A DNA stretch of 64,000 bases, taken from positions 80,867-144,866 of the forward strand of contig QIAU01000120.1 in assembly GCA_003225055.1 (NCBI GenBank), in the 5' to 3' direction. This document shows, one piece after another, positions 17,055 through 25,378 of the stretch (position 1 is its first letter; each line of letters starts with the position of its first letter). Made by a program: the position numbers and the translations under genes. Source of the stretch: Acidobacteriota bacterium. GTDB taxonomy: Bacteria > Acidobacteriota > Terriglobia > Terriglobales > Acidobacteriaceae. Under the pieces are notes generated by a model. It saw only the letters and a list, made by a program, of their open reading frames with translations. It did no database searches and was not told the DNA's origin.

Positions 17055-17528
17055 ATCCCGGAATTCGCCATCGTTAATGCCGATTCGGCGGCACGAATCG
17101 CGCAAGCGCGTGAACTGTTTGTTGAGTACGCCGAGTCCCTGGGATTCAGCCTTTGTTTCCAAAGCTTCGACCAGGAACTTGCGGAATTGCCCGGAGATTA
17201 TGCTCCGCCCGACGGCCGTTTGCTGCTGGGCGAGTATCATGGCGAACTCGCGGGATGTATAGCTTTACACCGCCTGGAATCTGACATCTGTGAGATGAAG
17301 CGATTGTATTTGCGTCCCAAATTTCGCGGTAAAGGACTGGGGCGGGCCTTGGCGATGGCCGTCGTTGCGGAAGCTCGCGGCATCGGATACCGACTCATGC
17401 GGCTCGATACGGTCGAGCCGGTCATGAAAGATGCTGTCGCGATGTACCGAAAGTTAGGCTTTTGCGAAATTGCGCCCTATCGGGCAAATCCCATAACCGG
17501 CGCAATGTACATGGAACTCGGACTGTAG
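17055..17528 (+). CDS. GNAT family N-acetyltransferase, start codon unclear
   Basis: Acetyl-CoA dependent N-acyltransferase fold. The acetyl-CoA loop is RGKGLG, preceded by the beta4 strand ICEMKRLYLRPKF and followed by MRLDTVEPVMKDAVAMYRKLGF, the usual GNAT C-terminal half. Coding-like sequence (ADSAARIAQARELFVEYAESLGF) starts directly after the fabG stop, but the first canonical start in this frame is TTG at 17187, which would delete the first strand and helix. Possible explanations are a rare start codon coupled to fabG termination, a small sequence error, or N-terminal decay. The listed start is the coding limit, not a proven codon. Substrate unknown. Confidence 0.75.
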   Translation: MPEFAIVNADSAARIAQARELFVEYAESLGFSLCFQSFDQELAELPGDYAPPDGRLLLGEYHGELAGCIALHRLESDICEMKRLYLRPKFRGKGLGRALAMAVVAEARGIGYRLMRLDTVEPVMKDAVAMYRKLGFCEIAPYRANPITGAMYMELGL

Positions 17529-17562
17529 ACGACGAGCACCAACATACAATGTCGTCCTGCGG

Positions 17563-17663
17563 AGAGTTTGTGACTTTTTCGTTTTTCTCGCAGCGAGTGA
17601 TGCTGAAAACAAGCAGTCTACGTGCCGGAAAAATCGCTTTAGATCAAACAAGTCACAAACTCT
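17563..17663. repeat. 14-bp perfect inverted repeat flanking 73 bases
   Basis: AGAGTTTGTGACTT at 17563-17576 is exactly inverted at 17650-17663 (AAGTCACAAACTCT). The interior holds a smaller CTCGCAGCGAG hairpin. It lies in the gap between the GNAT and hydrolase genes and could be a MITE-like remnant or a large RNA hairpin. Confidence 0.6.
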
Positions 17664-17746
17664 GAGCGAGCAAGGCGCCAAGGATCTGGCGTGGCACTAT
17701 CTAAGAACTCGACTCGGGTCGTGAACGCTTTGGAGGACGAAATCCC

Positions 17747-18490
17747 ATGAGGAAACTGGCACTCATTCTGCTGATGCTGGCTTGCGCATACTCCTGTTTC
17801 GCCGCCCGAGGTAACTCTGCCTCTTACAAGAGCGGCAACGAAACCGTGCAGGGAATGCTCTACACCCCGACGGGCCAAGGACCGTTTCCCGCGATCATTG
17901 TTATCCACGAATGGTGGGGTCTGAACGACTGGGTCAAGGAGCAAGCCTCAAAACTATCTGACCAGGGCTACGTGGCGCTGGCAGTGGATCTTTACCGCGG
18001 CAAGGTGGCCAGTACGCCCGATGAAGCCCATGAACTGATGCGCGGAGTTCCTCAAGACCGCGCTATCGGCGACCTCCGGGCTGCCTTTGATTTCCTTAAA
18101 TCGCAAAAGAACGTAAAGGGCGACCGCATTGGCGCAATCGGCTGGTGTATGGGCGGCGGCTACTCGCTGGATGTCTCGCTGGAGGAGTCGGCTCTGGCGG
18201 GGGACGTGATCCATTACGGCCACCTCGCAGTGGATGCGAGCAGATTGAAAAAGATCAATGCACCGATATTGGGTATTTTCGGTGGAAAAGACCGCGGCAT
18301 TCCGGTTGAGGATGTAAAGAAATTCGAACAGACCATGAAACAATTGGGGAAACAGATCGAAATTATGGTTTACCCTGACGCCGGGCACGCCTTCGAGAAC
18401 CCCAATAACAAGGACGGTTATCGCCCGGAAGACGCGGCGGATGCGTGGAAGCGCACGGTAAGTTTTCTCGAGAGAACCCTCAAGCAATGA
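17747..18490 (+). CDS. secreted dienelactone hydrolase family protein
   Basis: Alpha/beta hydrolase of 247 residues. A signal peptide is at 1-19 (MRKLALILLMLACAYSCFA), so it acts in the periplasm or outside. The dienelactone hydrolase triad is visible as C134 (GWCMGGG), D182 (GGKDRG) and H214 (DAGHAF). A family-typical HEWWGLNDW segment is at 54-62. The native substrate is unknown; the family hydrolyses lactones and esters. GGAGGA lies nine bases before the ATG. It is monocistronic, preceded by the 14-bp inverted repeat. Confidence 0.9.
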   Translation: MRKLALILLMLACAYSCFAARGNSASYKSGNETVQGMLYTPTGQGPFPAIIVIHEWWGLNDWVKEQASKLSDQGYVALAVDLYRGKVASTPDEAHELMRGVPQDRAIGDLRAAFDFLKSQKNVKGDRIGAIGWCMGGGYSLDVSLEESALAGDVIHYGHLAVDASRLKKINAPILGIFGGKDRGIPVEDVKKFEQTMKQLGKQIEIMVYPDAGHAFENPNNKDGYRPEDAADAWKRTVSFLERTLKQ

Positions 18491-18598
18491 CGAAAAGGGT
18501 TTCCAATTCGGAATTCGTGTCCGTCGGGAAATGAAATTCTGCTTGCCAGAAGATACTACTCTGGTTACTATTCAGCCATCCTTGGAAAGCCCTGATGG

Positions 18599-18961
18599 AT
18601 GTCTTCCCCTATGAACATCGGCGAGACCATTAGAAGCTACCGCCTGCAGAAGGGCATGTCGCAGGGGGACATCGAAAAGCGTACGGGATTACTTCGTTGT
18701 TACCTCTCGCGGGTGGAGAACGGGCACACCGTTCCCTCGCTGGACACGCTCGCCAAGATCGCCAGCGCGATGGAACTTCCGCTCTCGCAATTTTTTGCCG
18801 ACTCCGGTCACACCAACGGTTCCCGCGGACTGCCCCAACTGAGCGACGATGAGGTCCGCTTCCTGAGCCAGATTCGCCGTTACTCCGCCAGTCTCAATGA
18901 CAGTGATCGCAGGCTGGTGTTGGCCATGGTAAAGAAAATGGCCGCCAGCGCGGGAAGGTAG
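18599..18961 (+). CDS. XRE-family helix-turn-helix regulator
   Basis: 120 residues. Cro/C1-type HTH at about 6-62: IGETIRSYRLQKGMSQGDIEKRTG, then YLSRVENGHTVPSLDTLAKIASAMELPLSQFF. The C-terminal part (SDDEVRFLSQIRRYSASLNDSDRRLVLAMVKKMA) is a helical segment often found in acidobacterial small XRE proteins and may mediate dimerisation. There is no peptidase or cupin domain. Nothing adjacent identifies its regulon. Confidence 0.88.
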   Translation: MSSPMNIGETIRSYRLQKGMSQGDIEKRTGLLRCYLSRVENGHTVPSLDTLAKIASAMELPLSQFFADSGHTNGSRGLPQLSDDEVRFLSQIRRYSASLNDSDRRLVLAMVKKMAASAGR

Positions 18962-19039
18962 CTTTCAGCTGACTCGCAGGTACTCCATTCCGGGGCTTCG
19001 GAACCGGAGACACGCCAATTTCGGCGCTCGAACACGCGC

Positions 19040-19083
19040 AATCCTTCGGGACCTAACGGTGCCCTCAGTCCCTCAGGATGACG
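19040..19083 (-). repeat. dispersed repeat family B, copy 3
   Basis: On the minus strand it reads GTCATCCTGAGGGACTGAGGG and ends CCCGAAGGATTGCG, a diverged copy of the family. It lies in the 250-base gap before the MXAN_5187-like gene; nothing else is evident in that gap. Confidence 0.55.
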
Positions 19084-19212
19084 AAATCACAAGGGCAGGA
19101 GCCAAGCGCTGACGGCCGTTTGAGTACTTTCGTACCATAGCCCCCCTGCCCCGCCGACACCTCGTCACCCAATCCAGCCTGCGGCTAAGCTGCTGACAGG
19201 AGAAGTCTGCCT

Positions 19213-19833
19213 GTGACGATCGACGAAGAACTCACTCTTCTGGATTCCAACCTGCGCCGCCTGAAGATTGAGTACGAGATTTTTTTCAACAATCCGACCA
19301 AAAGACCGCCCACCGATATTGAATGGAAGGTGCTGAGCCTGCTGCGCAAGTTTAGTGACGGCGGCAAGATGAACTTCTCCCAGCGCTATCGCTACAACGA
19401 AATGGCGCAGCGCTACGCCATCTATAGCGATCTTTGGCGCAAGAAAAGCCGCATCCGCGAAGAAGGCTACCGCCGTCCCCAGGACGCATTGCTTTCGGTG
19501 CAGGGGGTGCGAGGAGGTGACGAGGCCAAGGCGCAAGCGCATCCAGTTTACGGTGTCGGCCATGCTGCCTCAGCAGGCACGAACGAAGCTGCCTTCGCTG
19601 TGCAGTGCTCCGATACCACCTCGGAGCGCAACAAAGTCGAAAATCTGTTCCGCGCCCTGACCGATGCAAAAAAGAGAGCGGGCGAAGCGGTTTCTGGCAA
19701 TCTCGATTCCTTCGCTTCCTTCGTACAGAAGAAAACCGAGCAAATTCGCAAACAATACGGCTGCCACACCGTCGAGTACACCGTCGAAACCCAGGACGGC
19801 CAAGTCAAACTTAAAGCGAGAGCAAAAGTGTAG
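19213..19833 (+). CDS. conserved protein resembling the MXAN_5187 C-terminal domain family
   Basis: 206 residues from GTG, with AGGAGA upstream. The N-terminal part (LDSNLRRLKIEYEIFFNN...KRPPTDIEW, then RYRYNEMAQRYAIYSDLWRK) looks like a basic amphipathic helical region. A variable Ala-rich linker leads to ENLFRALTDAKKRAGEA and a C-terminal HTVEYTVETQDGQVKLKARAKV strand pair. The order matches the MXAN_5187-type domain I know from myxobacteria and acidobacteria, recalled from memory. No catalytic motif, signal peptide or membrane helix. Function unknown. Confidence 0.7.
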   Translation: MTIDEELTLLDSNLRRLKIEYEIFFNNPTKRPPTDIEWKVLSLLRKFSDGGKMNFSQRYRYNEMAQRYAIYSDLWRKKSRIREEGYRRPQDALLSVQGVRGGDEAKAQAHPVYGVGHAASAGTNEAAFAVQCSDTTSERNKVENLFRALTDAKKRAGEAVSGNLDSFASFVQKKTEQIRKQYGCHTVEYTVETQDGQVKLKARAKV

Positions 19834-20256
19834 TCGTTGGTCGTTGGTTTTGGTCGGTACCCGGAGCGCCGGACGCCAACGACTCGGGAAGAACGCAGCA
19901 CGCCGGTGGTTCAGCTCGAGCTAACCCCGGCCCGATCTCGCTGAGCCTTTCAAAATCGGCCGTTCCAGAGCCAATAATAATTATCTCCCCACCAAGCACC
20001 CAAGACCTGACCGGTCTTTTTGTTAGCTTGCTGGAAGTTGCGGTACGCGCGCGCCCCGATGCCGGGATTCCGGGCTAGGCGTTTCGCTTCCGCAGAGGGT
20101 TGGGAAATCCCAACCAGGACTTCCATCCGGCTTGAAGTGGGGTGGGTACATCGTGTAGTCGATACGGATTCGGAATGGCCATTGCCGATGAGACGCCCTC
20201 TGCGCAATGACCTCGCCGCCTGCTTCGGCACGCCAACGACCAAAGACCAACAACCC
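19831..20256. repeat. word-repeat pair (GTCGTTGGTCGTTGG...) bounding about 375 bases
   Basis: The left arm at 19832-19856 repeats GTCGTTGG and TTGGTC. The right arm at 20232-20255 carries the inverse words (CCAACGACCAAAGACCAAC). Between them I see no convincing gene: minus-strand frames contain plausible pieces (YTMYPPHFKPDGSPGW, YRNFQQANKKTGQVLGAWWG) but in different phases, possibly a decayed ORF. The right arm ends 26 bases before purH. Confidence 0.5.
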
Positions 20257-20281
20257 TTTCCTGATAGAATTTCTCCTTGCC

Positions 20282-21838
20282 ATGCCCCGGATTCAGCGCG
20301 CCATCGTTAGCGTCACTGACAAGACCGGCTTGGTGGAGTTCGCCTGCAAGCTCGCTGGCATGGGAGTGGAACTGGTTTCCACGGGGGGAACAGCCAAGCT
20401 GCTGCGCGATTCCGGGATTAAGGTGAAGGACGTCTCGGAACTAACCGGATTTCCCGAGATGCTTGATGGTCGGGTGAAAACGCTTCATCCCAGGGTGCAC
20501 GGGGGTATCCTGCACCGCCGCGAAAATCCATCGCATCGCACGGCCGTTGCCGAGCATGGTATTCAACCCATCGACATGGTGGTCGTCAACCTGTACGCCT
20601 TTGAGAAAACCGCGGCCAAGCCTGGCGTGCACTTCGAAGAATTAATCGAGAACATCGACATCGGCGGGCCCTCAATGATCCGCTCGGCCGCCAAGAATTT
20701 TCAGGACGTGGCGGTGGTCACGTCGCCCGCCGACTACCCCGCGATTGCACAAGAAATGGGGTCACTTGGGGGCGAACTATCGCAGCAAACCAGATGGCGG
20801 CTGGCCCAGAAAGCCTTTGCCGCTACTGCCGCCTACGATGCCGCTATTGCCTCCACTTTGGAAAGAGTCAGCGCCAATGGGCGCTTCGAGCTCCACGCCG
20901 ACACGGGTTTCCCCCCTACCCTACGGCTGCAATTTCAGAAAATTATCAATCTCCGGTACGGCGAAAACCCGCACCAGAAGGCTGCAATGTACTCCGACGG
21001 GTCGGGCACTGGCATCGCCAACGGCCGCCAGCTCCAAGGTAAGGAGCTTTCCTACAACAACATCGTGGACTTGCAGGCTGCCTGGGATCTGGCGCAGGAC
21101 TTTTCCGAGCCGGTCTGCACCATCATCAAGCACAGCAACCCTTGCGGTACCGCGACCGGGAAAACGCTCGTAGAAGCCTACAAGAAGGCATTGGAGTGCG
21201 ATCCGGTCTCAGCCTTCGGCGGGGTAATAGGGGTCAACCGGCTCGTTGATGGCGAAACTGCGGAGGAGATGGCAAAACTTTTTGTGGAAGCGATTGCAGC
21301 GCCGTCCTTCAGCGGTGCGGCCAAGGCCAAGTTTGCCAGCAAGAAGCACCTGCGGCTGCTGGAAATTGATTATGCTCCGCAAAAATGGGTGCTGAAGAAC
21401 GTTTCCGGTGGGATTCTGGTCCAGGACAACGATCTGCACCAGCTGCAAGAAACTCAGTTGAAGGTGGTTACGAAACGTCCGCCCACCCAGGAAGAAGTCC
21501 GCGCCCTATTGTTCGCCTGGAAGATCTGCAAGCACGTCAAGTCCAACGCTATCGTCTATGTTCGGGAAGGACAAAGCGTGGGCATCGGCGCCGGTCAAAT
21601 GAGCCGTGTCGATTCCTGCAAAATTGGCGCTATGAAAGCAGTCTTGTCGCTGCAAGGAACTGTGGCGGCCTCGGACGCGTTCTTTCCCTTTCCTGATGGG
21701 GTAGAGGAGATCGCAAGGGCAGGCGCTACAGCGATCATTCAGCCTGGAGGGTCAGTCCGCGACCAGGAAGTAATCGATACCGCCGACCGGCTGGAATTGG
21801 CCATGGTCTTCACTGGAATTCGGCACTTTCGGCATTGA
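20282..21838 (+). CDS. purH: bifunctional IMP cyclohydrolase / AICAR transformylase PurH
   Basis: Last two steps of IMP synthesis. 518 residues from the ATG at 20282, selected because the family sequence starts there ([21 protein letters not shown]); the frame is open further upstream without a good start. The N-terminal MGS-like cyclohydrolase domain includes [13 protein letters not shown] and [15 protein letters not shown]. The C-terminal transformylase domain has [14 protein letters not shown], the K-H-S-N-PCG catalytic segment and a closing [12 protein letters not shown] and [18 protein letters not shown] box 11 bases upstream suggests a very short leader. Other purine genes (purF, purL) lie 20 kb away. 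Confidence 0.97.
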   Translation: MPRIQRAIVSVTDKTGLVEFACKLAGMGVELVSTGGTAKLLRDSGIKVKDVSELTGFPEMLDGRVKTLHPRVHGGILHRRENPSHRTAVAEHGIQPIDMVVVNLYAFEKTAAKPGVHFEELIENIDIGGPSMIRSAAKNFQDVAVVTSPADYPAIAQEMGSLGGELSQQTRWRLAQKAFAATAAYDAAIASTLERVSANGRFELHADTGFPPTLRLQFQKIINLRYGENPHQKAAMYSDGSGTGIANGRQLQGKELSYNNIVDLQAAWDLAQDFSEPVCTIIKHSNPCGTATGKTLVEAYKKALECDPVSAFGGVIGVNRLVDGETAEEMAKLFVEAIAAPSFSGAAKAKFASKKHLRLLEIDYAPQKWVLKNVSGGILVQDNDLHQLQETQLKVVTKRPPTQEEVRALLFAWKICKHVKSNAIVYVREGQSVGIGAGQMSRVDSCKIGAMKAVLSLQGTVAASDAFFPFPDGVEEIARAGATAIIQPGGSVRDQEVIDTADRLELAMVFTGIRHFRH

Positions 21839-21852
21839 AACTCTTGATTTCG

Positions 21853-21936
21853 TGATGGTTGATTGTTGATTGAAACCAAGCCAGGCCTGATTGTCCGATT
21901 TCAATCAACCATGAAGAAATCGGGCAATCAACAATA
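21853..21936. repeat. word repeat (TTGATTG/CAATCAA) with inverted partner
   Basis: The left side has TGGTTGATTGTTGATTGAAA. The right side has TTTCAATCAACCATG and then CAATCAACAAT, so the two halves can form a long hairpin. Located between purH and the TPR gene. Confidence 0.55.
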
Positions 21937-22085
21937 CTTCCGTCCCTGTCCTTTTGGCAGCCTTCTTAGTAATTTCCCCGGCTGTCTTTTTCGCCGTTAA
22001 AATGTTGCAGAGGTTACAATACAAGCACCCGCCCGCCGCGGTTCGGCATCCAATCGCTATGGCTTTGGCAGGTCAAGGTTTATCC

Positions 22086-24170
22086 ATGAAAAGAGTGCTT
22101 CACTTCACTTGCGTGCTGCTGATGGCAGTTACGCCCGCTTTTTCCCAGCAGAAGCCGGGACTTACACCGCAGACGCAGCAGTCTCCCCAAACTTCCAGCC
22201 GCAAGGTGGACCGGGCCGCCGCCTACTACCACTACTCCATGGCGCATATTTACGAGGAGTTGGTGGCCGTATATGGGCGCAGCGACTTGGCCAACAAGGC
22301 GATTGAAGAGTACCGCCAAGCCATTGATGCCGACCCTAGTTCGTCGTACCTGACTTCCGGCTTGGCTGAGTTGTATGCCAAGACCGGACGCATTCGGGAT
22401 GCCGTGCTGGAAGCTCAGGACATCATTAAGCGCGACCCGAATAACCTCGAAGCTCACAAGCTCCTCGGGCGTATCTACCTGCGCTCGATGGGCGACATCC
22501 AGGCGGGCAGCCAGGGCGGGGGACAGAACGTGCTCAAGCTCGCGATCGAACAATACGAGCAAATCATCAAGCTGGATACCGATCCGGCCAACCTCGTCGA
22601 CGACCACTTGTTACTCGGTCGCCTCTATCGGCTGAATAACGATCTGCAGAAGGCTGAGAATGAGTTCAAGACGGCGGTGAAGTTGCAGCCGGATTCCGAG
22701 GAAGCGGTCACGACCCTCGCGTATCTCTACAACGAAGAGGGCGATTCGGCTCGCGCCATTCAGGCGTTGAACTCGATTCCCGACGCTGAACGCTCCGCCA
22801 AGCTGTATTCGGCGCTGGGCTACACCTACGAACAGCAGAAGCAATACAAGAACGCCATTGCCGCCTACCGCCACGCCATTGAACTGGACCGCGACAATCT
22901 GGACGCCATTCGCGGGTTGGCTCAGAACCTGATGAACGACGGCCAGAGCGATGCTGCCCTCGAACAATACAAGATCATTGCGGACGCTAATCCCGACGAC
23001 GCCCAGACCTATGTTCACATGGCGGAAATTTACCGCAAGGACGGCCGGTTCGATCAAGCCCTGGATAGTCTGAAGAAGGCCGAATCCATGGTGCAGGACT
23101 CGATCGAGATTCCGTACCAGATAGCTGCTGTCTACCAGGCGCAAGGTCGTTATGATGATGCAGCGCAAACCTTGAAAGCACTCCTCGACAAAACTGAAAA
23201 GCCCGACACCAACTACAGCCAGAGCGAACGCAATAACCGCGCGGTTTTTTTGGAGCGTCTCGGCAGCGTGTACCGCGATACGGGCAACAATCAGCTCGCG
23301 CTCGACACGTTCCGCAAGATGTTGACCCTGGGAGACGAGAACGCAGTCCGCGGGTACCAGCAGATCATCGACACTTATCGCGAGTCCAAGCAGTGGTCGC
23401 AGGCCACGGCCGCCGCCAAAGAAGCGGTCGAGAAGCTGCCCAACGACCGCGGTCTGAAGATGGTGCTGGCTTCCCAGCTGGCCGATAGCGGTCAACCGGA
23501 AGTTGGACTGCAGCAGGTGAAGTCGCTGCTTACCGGCAAACCTGAGGATCGGGAGGTATACATCGCGCTGGCGCAGATGCACAGCCGCCTCAAGCGCTGG
23601 AGTGAGGCCGAAGAAGCCATCAGCAAAGCGGACCAGCTCTCCACCAAGCCGGATGACAAGCAATACACGAACTTTGTGAAGGGCTCCATTTATGAGCGGC
23701 AAAAAAAGTACGACCAGGCGGAGACCCAGTTCAAGCAGATCCTGGCGGCCGACCCGCAAAATGCCATGACCCTGAACTATTTTGGCTACATGCTGGCGGA
23801 TCGCGGCGTCCGTTTGGACGAAGCGTTGGGTTATATCAAGAAGGCGGTGGAGCTTGAGCCCGCCAACGGGGCCTACCTCGATTCGCTGGGCTGGGCCTAT
23901 TTCAAGCTCGGCAAGTACGACTTGGCAGAGGAGAACCTGAACAAAGCCATCCAGCACACGCCCAATGATCCAACAGTCCAGGACCACCTTGGCGACGTCT
24001 ACCAGAAAACCGGACGTCTCCGCCTGGCGGCTGCGCACTGGGAGCGCGCACTGCAAGAATGGAATAGAACCATCCCGGCGGAAATGGAAGCCTCCGAAAT
24101 GGGCAAGGTCCAGAAGAAGCTTGAGTCGGCAAGAATCAAGCTAGCCAAGGAAGAGCCCCAGCAGAAATAG
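22086..24170 (+). CDS. secreted tetratricopeptide repeat protein
   Basis: 694 residues from the ATG at 22086, chosen for its signal peptide (MKRVLHFTCVLLMAVTPAFSQ); the open frame extends 44 codons upstream. From residue about 45 to the end the protein is nearly all TPR: recognisable units include EEYRQAIDADPSS, AHKLLGRIYLRS, ALGYTYEQQKQYKNAIAAYR, QFKQILAADPQNAMTLNYFG and YLDSLGWAYFKLGKYDLAEE, about 15 in total. Such proteins act as periplasmic or outer-membrane scaffolds. No enzymatic domain is seen. A TACAAT box at 22015-22020 may be its -10. It precedes the dGTPase gene. Confidence 0.88.
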   Translation: MKRVLHFTCVLLMAVTPAFSQQKPGLTPQTQQSPQTSSRKVDRAAAYYHYSMAHIYEELVAVYGRSDLANKAIEEYRQAIDADPSSSYLTSGLAELYAKTGRIRDAVLEAQDIIKRDPNNLEAHKLLGRIYLRSMGDIQAGSQGGGQNVLKLAIEQYEQIIKLDTDPANLVDDHLLLGRLYRLNNDLQKAENEFKTAVKLQPDSEEAVTTLAYLYNEEGDSARAIQALNSIPDAERSAKLYSALGYTYEQQKQYKNAIAAYRHAIELDRDNLDAIRGLAQNLMNDGQSDAALEQYKIIADANPDDAQTYVHMAEIYRKDGRFDQALDSLKKAESMVQDSIEIPYQIAAVYQAQGRYDDAAQTLKALLDKTEKPDTNYSQSERNNRAVFLERLGSVYRDTGNNQLALDTFRKMLTLGDENAVRGYQQIIDTYRESKQWSQATAAAKEAVEKLPNDRGLKMVLASQLADSGQPEVGLQQVKSLLTGKPEDREVYIALAQMHSRLKRWSEAEEAISKADQLSTKPDDKQYTNFVKGSIYERQKKYDQAETQFKQILAADPQNAMTLNYFGYMLADRGVRLDEALGYIKKAVELEPANGAYLDSLGWAYFKLGKYDLAEENLNKAIQHTPNDPTVQDHLGDVYQKTGRLRLAAAHWERALQEWNRTIPAEMEASEMGKVQKKLESARIKLAKEEPQQK

Positions 24171-24240
24171 TACCGGGTACGCACTGCCGGCTAGTAGAGT
24201 CCCCGCTCTTTTCTGGGGTACTGAGTCCTGGGTACTGCTA
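24171..24240. repeat. word repeat (GGGTACTG family) upstream of dgt
   Basis: TACCGGGTAC, then GGGGTACTGAG and GGGTACTGC. Short GTAC-centred words recur directly and inversely in the 80 bases between the TPR gene and dgt. Confidence 0.45.
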
Positions 24241-24244
24241 GACT
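24239..24244 (+). promoter_or_regulatory. -10 box (TAGACT) of a probably leaderless dgt transcript
   Basis: TAGACT ends six bases before the dgt ATG at 24251, placing the expected transcription start on the initiation codon. No Shine-Dalgarno sequence is present. Confidence 0.4.
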
Positions 24245-24250
24245 TCCCCC

Positions 24251-25378
24251 ATGCTCGCTGAGTACGCTGTGCGCGCAGAAGATTCGCGCGGACGCCGTTA
24301 TCCCGAGCCCAAACATCCCTACCGGAATGATTTCGAACGGGATCGGGACCGCGTAGTCCACGCCCGCGCTTTTCGCCGCCTGAAAGATAAGACCCAGGTA
24401 TTTACCCGCCGCTACTCCGATCACTTCCGCAATCGCCTTACCCACACGATTGAAGTGGCGCAGATTGCTCGCACCATTGCCGGCCAGCTGGGGTTGAATA
24501 TCGACCTGGTGGAAGCGCTGGCGCTGGTCCACGACATCGGTCACCCGCCCTTTGGTCATGCCGGCGAAAAAGCGTTGGACGCCCTCATGCACGAGCATGG
24601 CTATTTTTTTGACCACAACCTGCATGCCCTGCGGATCGTGGAGGACTTCGAGCTTCGCTACGCCGCCTTTCGAGGATTGAATCTGACGTTTGAAATACGG
24701 GAGGGAATTATCAAACATTCGCGCGACTACCTGGCAGCCAGTTTTCCCGAGTTGCGCGAGTATTACCTCGATCAGCGCCCGCCACTGGAGGCCCAGCTCA
24801 TTGACCTGGCCGACGAGATCGCCTACAACACCGCCGACCTGGATGACGGTCTCGAAGCCCACCTGCTCAGCCTGGACGAAATTCGCTGGGGAGTTTCCCT
24901 GTTCAGCGGCTATTACCAGGAAGTGGAGGCGAAATTCCCAGACGCGATTGAAAAGCTCAAGTTCAACGAAGCTCTCAAACGGATGCTTAACCGGTTAGCC
25001 GACGACCTGATAGAAAACACACGCCAAAACTTACAGCAAGCTGGTATCCGTAGTCTCCAGGATGTTCGCTCTCATCCCAAGCGGCTGGTTGCGTTCAGCC
25101 AAGCGGTGGAATCGGAACGCCGCGAAGCGAAGAATTTTCTGTACGCCAGCCTTTATTTCAGCCCGGCTCTCGAACCGGAAAAGCAGGATGCCGAGCGCGT
25201 CATCACCGAGCTGTTTGGATACTGGATGAAGAAACCGGAGGCCCTGCCCAATCCTTACCAGGAAAAGGCGAGGCAGGAGCCTTTGCCACGCGTGGTGTGC
25301 GACTACATCGCCGGCATGACAGATAACTTTATTTACGAGCAATACGACAAGTGCCTGGGTAGCAGAACCGCCTGTTAG
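24251..25378 (+). CDS. dgt: deoxyguanosinetriphosphate triphosphohydrolase-like protein
   Basis: HD-domain dNTP triphosphohydrolase, releasing tripolyphosphate from dNTPs and so adjusting dNTP pools. 375 residues, the short Dgt-like class. Metal ligands are H65 (NRLTHTIEVAQIAR), H94-D95 (ALVHDIGHPPFGHAGE) and a distal Asp in LIDLADEIAYNTADLDDG. The N-terminal YRNDFERDRDRVVHARAFRRL is diagnostic. Its stop overlaps the convergent M20 peptidase stop by four bases (25375-25378). Nucleotide preference cannot be read from sequence. Confidence 0.93.
   Translation: MLAEYAVRAEDSRGRRYPEPKHPYRNDFERDRDRVVHARAFRRLKDKTQVFTRRYSDHFRNRLTHTIEVAQIARTIAGQLGLNIDLVEALALVHDIGHPPFGHAGEKALDALMHEHGYFFDHNLHALRIVEDFELRYAAFRGLNLTFEIREGIIKHSRDYLAASFPELREYYLDQRPPLEAQLIDLADEIAYNTADLDDGLEAHLLSLDEIRWGVSLFSGYYQEVEAKFPDAIEKLKFNEALKRMLNRLADDLIENTRQNLQQAGIRSLQDVRSHPKRLVAFSQAVESERREAKNFLYASLYFSPALEPEKQDAERVITELFGYWMKKPEALPNPYQEKARQEPLPRVVCDYIAGMTDNFIYEQYDKCLGSRTAC

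Noticed and set aside
19950..20243. Minus-strand ORFs between the MXAN_5187-like gene and purH
   Set aside because: Suggestive peptide pieces occur in two different phases, without start, ribosome site or recognised family; kept only as a comment on the gap.
22611..24056. Long minus-strand ORF (481 codons)
   Set aside because: It is fully antisense to the TPR gene, whose repeats and signal peptide are unambiguous; a shadow of codon bias.
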